Assembly: GCA_959602045.1 (NCBI GenBank)
Contig: CAUGRT010000019.1
Span: 1 to 51,412 of the forward strand
DNA from: an uncultured Clostridia bacterium
Lineage (GTDB): Bacteria; Bacillota; Clostridia; UBA1381
DNA length: 51,412 bases
Reading direction: 5' to 3'
Position numbers and translations under genes: made by a program
Part shown: one piece after another, positions 7,319-15,097 of the stretch
How the letters are laid out: each line of letters opens with the position of its first letter
How positions within the stretch are numbered: position 1 is the stretch's first letter
Notes under the pieces: model-generated
Database searches by the model: none
What the model saw: only the letters and a program-made list of their open reading frames with translations
Told to the model about the DNA's origin: nothing

Positions 7319-8368
7319 ATGATGATAAAAGAAATAATTGATGCGCTTTATGAAACAAAAAATGCAGATGATCTTGCCTTAAAAACGCTGATTGATACGG
7401 AAGATACCTCCTATTTATTCGAAAAATCCATCAGCCGCCGCAAGGAATTTTACGGAACGGACGTTTACACACGCGGTCTGATCGAATTTACCAATCACTG
7501 CAAAAACAATTGTTATTACTGTGGGATTCGCGCCGGAAATGTTGCGGCTTCACGGTATCGGCTAACCGAAGACGAAATCTTATCCTGCTGCCAATCGGGA
7601 TATGATTTAGGTTTTCGCACCTTTGTCCTGCAAGGTGGTGAAGATCCTTATTATACTGATGATAAAATTTGTACGCTAATTACCCAAATCAAAAAAGCGC
7701 ATCCGGATTGTGCTGTCACGCTATCCATCGGCGAAAAAAGTAAAAAAAGCTATGAAGCGTATTTTCAAGCCGGTGCGGATCGGTATTTGCTGCGCCATGA
7801 AACCGCCTCGCCGGAACATTATGCAAAGCTACATCCGGAAAGTATGAGTCTTGAAAACAGAAAATCCTGTCTGTTCGCATTAAAGGAAATCGGCTATCAA
7901 GTAGGATCGGGATTTATGGTAGGCAGCCCGTATCAAACCGTCGAAAATTTAATCGAGGATCTGCGTTTTTTGCAGGAGCTTGAGCCGGATATGATCGGTA
8001 TCGGGCCGTTTCTCCCCCACAAAGATACGCCGTTCGGCACATTTGACAAGGGCAGCTTATCGCGCTGTTTGAACTTGATTGCGATTTTGCGCCTGATGTT
8101 TCCGTATGCGTTGATTCCGGCAACTACGGCATTGGGTACCATTCATTCGCAGGGACGGGAATTGGGATTGCAAGCTGGAGCGAATGTCGTGATGCCGAAC
8201 CTTTCCCCAGTTCGCGTGCGTAAACTGTATGAATTATATGATAATAAAATCTGTACCGGCGAAGAAGCGGCAGAATGTCGTTTTTGCTTGGAAAACAGAG
8301 TTGCCTCTGCCGGGTATCATCTGACGGTGGATGTCGGAAATGTAAATAAAAAATCCACGAGGTCATAA
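7319..8368 (+). CDS. hydE: [FeFe]-hydrogenase H-cluster radical SAM maturase HydE
   Basis: A 349-residue radical SAM enzyme that helps build the dithiomethylamine-bridged di-iron subcluster of [FeFe] hydrogenase together with HydG and HydF. The cluster motif is Cys61, Cys65, Cys68 in NHCKNNCYYCGIR. Other HydE hallmarks are VLQGGEDPYY (about residue 103), GFMVGSPYQT, GPFLPHKDTPFGT and the C-terminal QAGANVVMPNLSP. The length is typical (about 350). A consensus promoter precedes it and a terminator overlaps its end. hydF, hydG and a hydrogenase gene are not in the window, so the maturation genes are dispersed. It implies H2 metabolism and an anaerobic lifestyle. Confidence 0.93.
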   Translation: MMIKEIIDALYETKNADDLALKTLIDTEDTSYLFEKSISRRKEFYGTDVYTRGLIEFTNHCKNNCYYCGIRAGNVAASRYRLTEDEILSCCQSGYDLGFRTFVLQGGEDPYYTDDKICTLITQIKKAHPDCAVTLSIGEKSKKSYEAYFQAGADRYLLRHETASPEHYAKLHPESMSLENRKSCLFALKEIGYQVGSGFMVGSPYQTVENLIEDLRFLQELEPDMIGIGPFLPHKDTPFGTFDKGSLSRCLNLIAILRLMFPYALIPATTALGTIHSQGRELGLQAGANVVMPNLSPVRVRKLYELYDNKICTGEEAAECRFCLENRVASAGYHLTVDVGNVNKKSTRS

Positions 8369-8385
8369 AAAACTTCGTGGATTTT
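8350..8385. terminator. Bidirectional terminator between hydE and cysK
   Basis: AAAATCCACGA (8350-8360) pairs with TCGTGGATTTT (8375-8385). It serves both converging genes and overlaps the hydE stop. The arms and following bases closely resemble the terminator at 22420-22451. Confidence 0.85.
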
Positions 8386-8393
8386 CTTATTCA

Positions 8394-9326
8394 TTATTCA
8401 GCAAACATCGGTGTTGATAAATACCGATCTCCGGTATCCGGAAGAAGCGCCACAATGGTCTTACCTTTGTTTTCCGGACGCTTTGCTAACTGGATTGCCG
8501 CCCATACGGCAGCTCCCGAAGAGATTCCCACAAGGACACCCTCATTCACAGCAATTGCTTTTCCTGTCTTAAATGCATCCTCATTTTCAACGCGTATAAT
8601 TTCATCATAAATCTTTGTGTTCAAAGTTTCCGGTACAAAGCCTGCACCGATTCCCTGGATTTTATGCGGACCTGCTTTTCCCTCGGACAATACCGGAGAT
8701 CCTGCCGGCTCTACCGCTACCACCTTAACATTGGGGTTCTGGGATTTCAGGTATTCGCCGACACCCGAAACCGTTCCGCCCGTGCCTACACCGGCTACAA
8801 AAATATCAACCTTTCCATCGGTATCTTCCCAGATTTCCGGTCCCGTGGTTGCCTTATGATATGCCGGATTTGCAGGGTTTGTGAACTGGCTCGGAATAAA
8901 GCTGTTCGGAATCTGCTCGGAAAGCTCTTGTGCCTTTGCAATTGCACCTTTCATTCCGTTTGCACCGTCTGTCAATACCAATTCAGCGCCATATGCCTTC
9001 AAAAGATTTCTCCGCTCAACACTCATCGTTTCCGGCATCGTGATAATAATCCGATAGCCGCGCGAAGCTGCAACCGATGCTAAACCGATTCCTGTATTTC
9101 CCGATGTCGGCTCGATAATAACCGAATCCGGCTTAAGGATTCCCTTTTGCTCCGCCTCGTCGATCATTGCTTTTGCGATTCTATCCTTAACCGATCCTGC
9201 CGGATTGAAATACTCCAGCTTTGCCAACAATGTTGCATCCAATTCATTTTTCTTCTCAATATTCACCAATTCCAAAATCGGAGTTTTTCCGATTAATTCT
9301 GTCACTGTTTTATAAATCTTTGCCAT
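8394..9326 (-). CDS. cysK: Cysteine synthase A (O-acetylserine sulfhydrylase)
   Basis: A 310-residue PLP enzyme that joins O-acetylserine and sulfide to make cysteine. The PLP lysine is Lys47 in NPAGSVKDR, the substrate loop TSGNTG is at 74-79, and the PLP phosphate-binding loop GTGGT is at 181-185. I start it at the ATG at 9326, which has a GGAGGAAT site; a longer in-frame start adds 17 residues without homology. It lies 66 bases downstream of metY on the same strand and ends in the terminator shared with hydE, so metY-cysK is one operon controlled from the promoter at 10858-10885. Confidence 0.95.
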   Translation of the reverse strand: MAKIYKTVTELIGKTPILELVNIEKKNELDATLLAKLEYFNPAGSVKDRIAKAMIDEAEQKGILKPDSVIIEPTSGNTGIGLASVAASRGYRIIITMPETMSVERRNLLKAYGAELVLTDGANGMKGAIAKAQELSEQIPNSFIPSQFTNPANPAYHKATTGPEIWEDTDGKVDIFVAGVGTGGTVSGVGEYLKSQNPNVKVVAVEPAGSPVLSEGKAGPHKIQGIGAGFVPETLNTKIYDEIIRVENEDAFKTGKAIAVNEGVLVGISSGAAVWAAIQLAKRPENKGKTIVALLPDTGDRYLSTPMFAE

Positions 9327-9392
9327 TTTAATTCCTCCATTCATTCTAACGAGGCAATTGCAAAAATTATTTTGCAATTGCCTATCGGTTCG

Positions 9393-10682
9393 TTACTTTA
9401 CTGCCGCAAATGCATCATCCAATGCCGCGATTAAATCGTCAATATTTTCTGTTCCGATGGATAACCGAATTGTGTTCGGCTTAATTCCCTGCTCTGCCAA
9501 TTCCTGCTCGTTACACTGTGAATGAGTGGTGGTTGCCGGGTGAATTACCAATGACTTCGAATCCGCAACATTTGCCAGCAAGGAGAAGATTTCCAAATTG
9601 TCAATAAATTTATGTGCTTCTTTCACGCCGCCCTTAATCTCAAAAGTAAAGATGGATCCGCCGCCGTTCGGCAAATATTTCTTATATAATGCATGGCTCG
9701 GTTCTGTCGGCAAGGACGGATGATGTACCGCCTCAACCAACGGATGGTTATTCAAATATTCCACAATCTTTAATGCATTGGACACGTGTCTTTCCACTCT
9801 CAGCGACAAGGTTTCCAGTCCCTGCAAGAAAATGAATGCATGGAACGGAGATAAAGTCGCACCGGTGTCACGAAGCAAAATCGCACGAATATAGGTTACA
9901 AATGCTGCTGCACCAACATCCTTTGCAAAGCTTACTCCATGATAGGACGGGTTCGGCTCAACCAGCTTCGGGAATTTGCCCGATGCTACCCAATCGAACT
10001 TTCCGCTATCTACGATAACACCGCCGATTGCCGTACCGTGACCGCCGATAAACTTCGTAGCGGAATGGACTACAATATCTGCTCCATATTCAATCGGACG
10101 AATTAAATACGGTGTCGCAAAGGTTGAATCGACTACTAAAGGAATCTTATGTGCATGAGCAACCTTAGCAACCGCTTCAATATCAATTAAGTTGGAATTT
10201 GGGTTTCCGAGTGTTTCAATAAAAATTGCTTTAGTATTGTCACGGATCGCAGCCTCAAATGAACCTTCCTCCTCCGGATCTACAAAAGTAGCGGAAATAC
10301 CATACTCCGGAAGTGTATGTTCCAATAAGTTATAAGTTCCACCGTAAATGGTCTTGGACGCTACGATGTGATCGCCTGCCTGCGCCAATGCCTGAAATGT
10401 ATAAGTGATTGCCGCTGCACCCGATGCAACGCCCAGTGCCGCTACACCGCCCTCCAGTGCCGCAATTCTCTTTTCGAAAATATCCTGTGTGGGGTTTGTT
10501 AATCTGCCGTAAATATTTCCTGCATCTCTTAAACCAAAACGGTCTGCCGCATGCTGTGAATTATGAAATACATAAGAGGTGGATGCATAAATCGGAACCG
10601 CTCTTGAATCGGTAACCGGATCCGCCTGCTCCTGACCTACGTGAAGTTGCTTTGTTTCAAATTTCCATTCTCTATTTGCCAT
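9393..10682 (-). CDS. metY: O-acetylhomoserine sulfhydrylase
   Basis: A 429-residue Cys/Met-metabolism PLP enzyme. The PLP lysine is Lys210 in HSATKFIGGHG, and the N-terminal KQLHVGQEQADP is typical of MetY rather than of gamma-synthases; the length (about 430) also fits MetY. It converts O-acetylhomoserine and sulfide (or methanethiol) to homocysteine (or methionine). A GAAGGAAT site precedes the ATG. It is the first structural gene after a leader containing a cysteine-rich upstream ORF, and it is followed by cysK, so the operon brings sulfide into both sulfur amino acids. Confidence 0.94.
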   Translation of the reverse strand: MANREWKFETKQLHVGQEQADPVTDSRAVPIYASTSYVFHNSQHAADRFGLRDAGNIYGRLTNPTQDIFEKRIAALEGGVAALGVASGAAAITYTFQALAQAGDHIVASKTIYGGTYNLLEHTLPEYGISATFVDPEEEGSFEAAIRDNTKAIFIETLGNPNSNLIDIEAVAKVAHAHKIPLVVDSTFATPYLIRPIEYGADIVVHSATKFIGGHGTAIGGVIVDSGKFDWVASGKFPKLVEPNPSYHGVSFAKDVGAAAFVTYIRAILLRDTGATLSPFHAFIFLQGLETLSLRVERHVSNALKIVEYLNNHPLVEAVHHPSLPTEPSHALYKKYLPNGGGSIFTFEIKGGVKEAHKFIDNLEIFSLLANVADSKSLVIHPATTTHSQCNEQELAEQGIKPNTIRLSIGTENIDDLIAALDDAFAAVK

Positions 10683-10737
10683 AATAAATTCCTTCTTTCT
10701 TTTTTTCTTATTTCTTTATTTCAATATTGGTTAATGA

Positions 10738-10809
10738 TCATCTTCTGCAACATCGGCACATTCGTCCGCTGTGTATATCAGAAATAAATACTATTTTCGT
10801 TGTTTTCAT
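10738..10809 (-). CDS. Cysteine-codon-rich upstream ORF (leader peptide) of metY-cysK
   Basis: A 23-codon ORF in the 5' leader of metY. It has its own textbook site AAGGAG (10818-10823) eight bases before the ATG. The encoded peptide ends MCRCCRR, with three Cys codons (TGC, TGT, TGC) within four codons just before the TGA. The stop lies 55 bases ahead of metY. The position, the strong ribosome binding site and the clustering of codons for the operon's end product are what is expected of a ribosome-stalling leader that senses charged tRNA-Cys. No intrinsic terminator is evident between it and metY, so the mechanism might be translational, Rho-based or decay-based. Confidence 0.6.
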   Translation of the reverse strand: MKTTKIVFISDIHSGRMCRCCRR

Positions 10810-10857
10810 ATTATTTTCTCCTTATCTGATATTTCCTATCGGCTTACTATGGTTTAT

Positions 10858-10885
10858 AGTATACCACATTTTTTTTATTTGTCAA
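10858..10885 (-). promoter_or_regulatory. Sigma-A promoter of the leader-metY-cysK operon
   Basis: On the minus strand, TTGACA (10885-10880) and TATACT (10863-10858) with a 16-base spacer. The predicted start near 10851 gives about 40 bases of leader before the upstream ORF. Confidence 0.8.
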
Positions 10886-10987
10886 GAGCTTTTTTGAAAA
10901 TTTATCAAAAAAATTTAGATAATTTTGCAAGTCGTATAACGGATTTATTTGGGATTTATGCATAGATTCTTGTATTTTGTGCAAACA

Positions 10988-11016
10988 AAAAGAGGACTGT
11001 TTGGCAGTCCCCTTTT
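10988..11016 (-). terminator. Terminator of the surface-protein operon
   Basis: Read on the minus strand, AAAAGGGGACTG, loop CCAAA, and CAGTCCTCTTTT form a 12-bp stem (one G-U pair) ending in a T-run. It lies 8 bases beyond the stop of the SLH-VWA gene. Confidence 0.88.
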
Positions 11017-11023
11017 AAAATCA

Positions 11024-12958
11024 TTATTCTAAACTTAGAACAATATCGCCTAAATCAACGGTATCGCCGGATTTAATTTCAATATCCTGCGTCTGAGAAG
11101 TATATCCCGGAGCAGAAACAATTAATTGATACTTACCCGGATTCACCGTAAATGAAAATTCGCATGCACCCTTATTGGTGGAGCAGGAATCCACGATTAA
11201 GCTTCCATCTCTCAATTCGACATTTACACCCGAAACGATAATGGTGTTAGCGATCTTCTTAAAGACGTCATATAGCTTATCAACATCGCCGGTATGATAG
11301 TAGCCCTTATTCTGAATATCGGTTAATAGCCGTTCTCCCTCAACATCAACACCAAAGCCTATTGTGTAAAGATCATAGTTTTTGGCGATAATCTCCTGTG
11401 ATTTATCATAAATTGTATTTCCATAGGTGTAGAAATATCCTAAATCATTTGCCGTATATTTTCCGCTTTGAGATTCAGGTCCTACGCACGGATACCCATC
11501 CGTCATCAAAACAATGCTCTTTGCAAGAATGTCGCTGTCTGTTGCACTATCCAATAAGCCCTCAGCGGCATTTAACGCATCATAAATATTAGTACCGCCA
11601 TTTGCGTACATGGTATCAATTGCGGTTGTAAGCGCACTGGCATCCTTTGTGAAATTACACAAAATCTTTTCATTGGATTCATAAGACACGATAGCAATAT
11701 AGTCCTCGGAATTATTATTCAGAACCGTTGTGCAGAAATTCTTAGCAGCCGTTTTTAAGGAGTCTATCGGTGAACCGTACATACTTCCCGACTCATCCAG
11801 AACAAGAACGGTATAGCGCTTTGCAACGCTTGCCGGCATTTCCTCCTTATCCACCTTAGCTTTTACCACACCTGCTTTTGCCGGATCAACCGGTGCCGGT
11901 TCAGGATCGGGTTCCGCTGTCGGCTCCGGGGTTACTGCATTCGGATCTGCTTTCACAACGACAACAAGATTCTTATCGGCAACCTGTTCATCGTTATAAT
12001 TAATCAGAATCGTTCCTGCCGAAACACCGGTTACTTTATTCTTGTTAATATTTACGATTCCCTCTTGGCTATCGGTGTACGGATTCAGTTTGGAGGTATA
12101 GTCCTCGGTAGAACCGTCCGAATATGTCGCTGTTGCCTTGATTTCGAAAGATTCACCGACAGTAATCTCTTTCAAGGTTGCCGGCTCAATATCCACTTTA
12201 ACCAATTTCTTCTCTGTTTCCGGAAGTGCGCCGATAAAGGTTGCACGATAAAGCAGCGTTGCAAACTGCGCTCTTGTCAGCGGATCCTGCGCACCGATTG
12301 TTCCGTCCGAATATCCGGATACAAGACCGTTAGATACTGCGACTGCCATATACTGCTTACATATTCCGGAAATAGAATTTTGATCGGAGAACATATTTAA
12401 TACTGACTCATCGGCATTTTTTGCAATGCTGTCATAGTTTAATACTTTTACCAATGCATATACTGTGTCCTCTCTGGTAACCGGCATTTCCGGCTGAAAT
12501 TTCTGCTGGCTGGTCATCGAGGTTCTTTGGGGGAATAAATCTTTTCCTGCCTCAATATACGGCGCATACCATGCGGATAAAGGAACATCATAATAAGATG
12601 TTGATGTCAGATTATCCGGCAATGCCTCACCTAAGAACGTAACAAAAACTTTCATCGCTTCTGCTCTTGTGATCTGCCCGTCCGGCTTGAAATTACCGTC
12701 CGGATAGCCCGAAAACCATTTGGTTGCGCTGCATCTCTCTACTGCCTTATATGCCCAATGGGTAGACGGTACATCCTTGTATGTTCCTGTTGAAGCCGAT
12801 TGCACCGGGGCAGGAGCCGGAGTAGAGATTGTCGTTGGCTCCGATGTCTGCGTGGGTGTCCCCCACTCTTCTCCATATCCCAATGCAAAGGCATTTGTCG
12901 CAGCCGCCATTAACATCGTTGCTGCCGCAAATACCGATATTATTTTTTTCTTTATCAT
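11024..12958 (-). CDS. SLH-domain surface protein with von Willebrand factor A domain
   Basis: A 644-residue secreted protein. In order it has a signal peptide (MIKKKIISVFAAATMLMAA..., cut near AFA), three SLH domains (about residues 50-215) that bind pyruvylated wall polymer, a Big-2-like Ig domain (about 235-330), a Pro/Glu/Thr linker, a VWA domain whose MIDAS motif DESGSMYG lies near residue 387, and a C-terminal beta domain like a PEGA/carboxypeptidase-regulatory module. I start it at the ATG at 12958, directly before the signal peptide. Its first 310 or so residues are nearly the same as those of the SLH gene at 14046-15077, so they are recent paralogues. It probably mediates metal-dependent adhesion at the cell surface. 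Confidence 0.88.
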   Translation of the reverse strand: MIKKKIISVFAAATMLMAAATNAFALGYGEEWGTPTQTSEPTTISTPAPAPVQSASTGTYKDVPSTHWAYKAVERCSATKWFSGYPDGNFKPDGQITRAEAMKVFVTFLGEALPDNLTSTSYYDVPLSAWYAPYIEAGKDLFPQRTSMTSQQKFQPEMPVTREDTVYALVKVLNYDSIAKNADESVLNMFSDQNSISGICKQYMAVAVSNGLVSGYSDGTIGAQDPLTRAQFATLLYRATFIGALPETEKKLVKVDIEPATLKEITVGESFEIKATATYSDGSTEDYTSKLNPYTDSQEGIVNINKNKVTGVSAGTILINYNDEQVADKNLVVVVKADPNAVTPEPTAEPDPEPAPVDPAKAGVVKAKVDKEEMPASVAKRYTVLVLDESGSMYGSPIDSLKTAAKNFCTTVLNNNSEDYIAIVSYESNEKILCNFTKDASALTTAIDTMYANGGTNIYDALNAAEGLLDSATDSDILAKSIVLMTDGYPCVGPESQSGKYTANDLGYFYTYGNTIYDKSQEIIAKNYDLYTIGFGVDVEGERLLTDIQNKGYYHTGDVDKLYDVFKKIANTIIVSGVNVELRDGSLIVDSCSTNKGACEFSFTVNPGKYQLIVSAPGYTSQTQDIEIKSGDTVDLGDIVLSLE

Positions 12959-13009
12959 TTTATACTCACCCTTTCCGCGTCTGAGACGCAAAATCTTTAC
13001 CCTGATATT

Positions 13010-13936
13010 TTAGTTCACCGTAATGTGAATACTTGTATTATTCAAATTCGCATTGTTAAACAGAACGCTGCCTTGTCCGGCTTTCATTCCGTATACCCGA
13101 TTCTGTACCGCTTGAATAACACTGCTGTCGCTTATACAGAGATTCAGATTGTTGGTAAAATCCATCCGCGTGCCGTCAGCGTAGACCGCTTCCGCTCTGA
13201 TCTCCAGTTTTTCTCCGACTTTAATTTCCTGCTCTGTACCGCACGAAAGCTCAATATGATCCAGTTTTGCCATTGTCGGAACCCGATTCGGCCCGATTGC
13301 ATATAATCTTGCAAGAAGAGTGGCAAACTGTGCTCTGGTGAGGTTTCCGCCCGGTCTTAAGGTTCCGTCATTAAAGCCTGCTAAAATTCCGTAATTCAAT
13401 CCAACCGCAAGATATTTTCTCATATCTTGATTCATGTAATGACTATCCGAAAATTGATCCAGAATCCCTAAATCAACACATTCGGACAAAGTGTTATAAC
13501 CGTAGGCATTGACCAGAACATATAATGCGTCCTCTCTGGTGATGCTGACAGACGGCTTAAACTCCTGCCCGTAGGTCGGATAGAACATTTCCCTTGCAGC
13601 CTCAACATATCGGGAATACCACGAACCTGCATTCACGTCATTATAACTGCTGATAATGGTCTGCGCAGTATCCAGCTTAAGAAATTCGGAGATTGCTTTT
13701 GCCGCCTCTGCCCTTGTAATCACATCATTCGGCTTAAACGTACCGTCACTGTAGCCTGCAAACCACCCATATCTCGTTGCAGCCTGAATCGCATCATATC
13801 CCCAGAATCCCGGCTGTACGTCCTTATAAGTTACAGAGGCACGAATAATTGAATCATCATTTGTCCATTCATTGGCGAATACATTGCCGCCGCATGATAA
13901 AATCATGATGATTATCAGTAATAGCTTTTTCATCAT
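13010..13936 (-). CDS. SLH-domain surface protein
   Basis: A 308-residue secreted protein with a signal peptide (MMKKLLLIIIMILSCGG...) followed by three SLH domains (about residues 30-205; the first contains YSDGTFKPNDVITRAEAAKAI) and a short C-terminal Ig-like (Big-2 type) domain. It is more divergent than its two SLH neighbours and lacks their linker. The ATG at 13936 has AAGGAG eight bases upstream; an upstream in-frame start would add 16 residues before the signal peptide. It lies between two SLH paralogues with gaps of 109 and 51 bases and no terminator, so it belongs to the same operon. Confidence 0.87.
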   Translation of the reverse strand: MMKKLLLIIIMILSCGGNVFANEWTNDDSIIRASVTYKDVQPGFWGYDAIQAATRYGWFAGYSDGTFKPNDVITRAEAAKAISEFLKLDTAQTIISSYNDVNAGSWYSRYVEAAREMFYPTYGQEFKPSVSITREDALYVLVNAYGYNTLSECVDLGILDQFSDSHYMNQDMRKYLAVGLNYGILAGFNDGTLRPGGNLTRAQFATLLARLYAIGPNRVPTMAKLDHIELSCGTEQEIKVGEKLEIRAEAVYADGTRMDFTNNLNLCISDSSVIQAVQNRVYGMKAGQGSVLFNNANLNNTSIHITVN

Positions 13937-14045
13937 TATGAAAACTCCTTTCACCAAATGCAAGGCTGAAAACTTCACATTCATTGCCCGAAAACAAGCA
14001 GAATATGAAATTCATCCAGACTTACATTTTCTCCAAAGGAAGCTT

Positions 14046-15077
14046 TTATGCCTCCGGCTCAGCTGTCGGTTCTGCCGTTGGTTCAACGGTTGGTTCCGCT
14101 GTTGGCTCGGCTGTCGGCTCGGCTGTCGGTTCAACCGTCGGCTCCGGGGTCGGTGCCGGAGATACTACAAGCACTACCTGCTGATCCCGAACTGCTTCAT
14201 TGTTGAACTGAATAATTGCCGTTCCTGCGCCGACTGCCGTTACCTTGTTTTTATTAATCGAAACAATTCCCTCTGTGCTGTCGGTATACGGATTCAGCTG
14301 TGAAGTATAGTCGGCTGTTGAACCGTCCGAATACTTCGCCGTTGCTTTAAATTCAACTGCATCTCCCACTTGAATCTCGGACAATGTCTTGGGTGTAATT
14401 TCTACCGATTGCAGCACCTTGTTGGTTTCCTCCAATGCGCCGATAAAGGTCGCGCGATAAAGCAGCGTTGCAAACTGTGCTCTCGTCAGCGGATCCTGCG
14501 CACCGATCGTTCCGTCCGAATATCCGGATACAAGACCGTTGGATACCGCAACCGCCATATACTGTCTGCAAATTCCCGAAATGGAATTCTGATCGGAGAA
14601 CATATTCAATACCGATTCATCAGCATTCTTGGCAATGTTGTCATAATTCAATGCCTTTACCAATGCATATACCGTATCCTCCCTTGTAATCGGCATATTC
14701 GGCTGAAACTTTGCCTGACTGGTCATAGAAGTTCTCTTGGGGAACAAATCCTTTCCTGCCTCAATATACGGTGCAAACCAATCGCTTACAGATACATCAT
14801 AATACGAGGTTGATGTCAGATTGGAGGGCAGAGGTTCTCCCAAAAAGGTTACAAAAACCTTCATTGCCTCGGATCTTGTAATGGATCCGTCCGGACGGAA
14901 TGTTCCGTCCGGATAACCCGAAAACCACTTGGTTGCCGTGCATCTTTCAACCGCCTTATACGCCCAATGCGTAGACGGTACATCACGGTAATTCTCCGTT
15001 GGCGCAGCCATTGCAATCGCTGCCGCCGATACTGTAACCACAGCGATTGCTGTGATGAATGAAATAAGTTTTTTCAT
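14046..15077 (-). CDS. SLH-domain surface protein ending in a Pro-Thr-Glu repeat tail
   Basis: A 343-residue secreted protein: signal peptide (MKKLISFITAIAVV...), three SLH domains (about residues 30-195), one Ig-like domain (about 215-305) and a tail of EPTA/EPTV units ending PEA and a stop. The body is nearly identical to that of the SLH-VWA protein, but it stops where that protein continues into its VWA domain, so it looks like a version without the functional head, or an anchor whose head was lost. The tail is coded by 12-bp DNA repeats that could slip. It follows the large surface protein by 20 bases. Confidence 0.87.
   Translation of the reverse strand: MKKLISFITAIAVVTVSAAAIAMAAPTENYRDVPSTHWAYKAVERCTATKWFSGYPDGTFRPDGSITRSEAMKVFVTFLGEPLPSNLTSTSYYDVSVSDWFAPYIEAGKDLFPKRTSMTSQAKFQPNMPITREDTVYALVKALNYDNIAKNADESVLNMFSDQNSISGICRQYMAVAVSNGLVSGYSDGTIGAQDPLTRAQFATLLYRATFIGALEETNKVLQSVEITPKTLSEIQVGDAVEFKATAKYSDGSTADYTSQLNPYTDSTEGIVSINKNKVTAVGAGTAIIQFNNEAVRDQQVVLVVSPAPTPEPTVEPTAEPTAEPTAEPTVEPTAEPTAEPEA
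14049..14150 (-). repeat. 12-bp tandem repeats coding for EPTA/EPTV
   Basis: About eight imperfect 12-base units coding Glu-Pro-Thr-Ala or Glu-Pro-Thr-Val make up the C-terminal tail of the SLH protein. Such in-frame repeats can change copy number by slippage and vary tail length without breaking the frame. Confidence 0.7.
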
Positions 15078-15097
15078 GTTAAAACCATTCCCTTTCT

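Noticed and set aside
10683..10990. SAM or T-box riboswitch before metY
   Set aside because: The leader is too short and lacks the conserved cores; the upstream ORF is the only notable feature.
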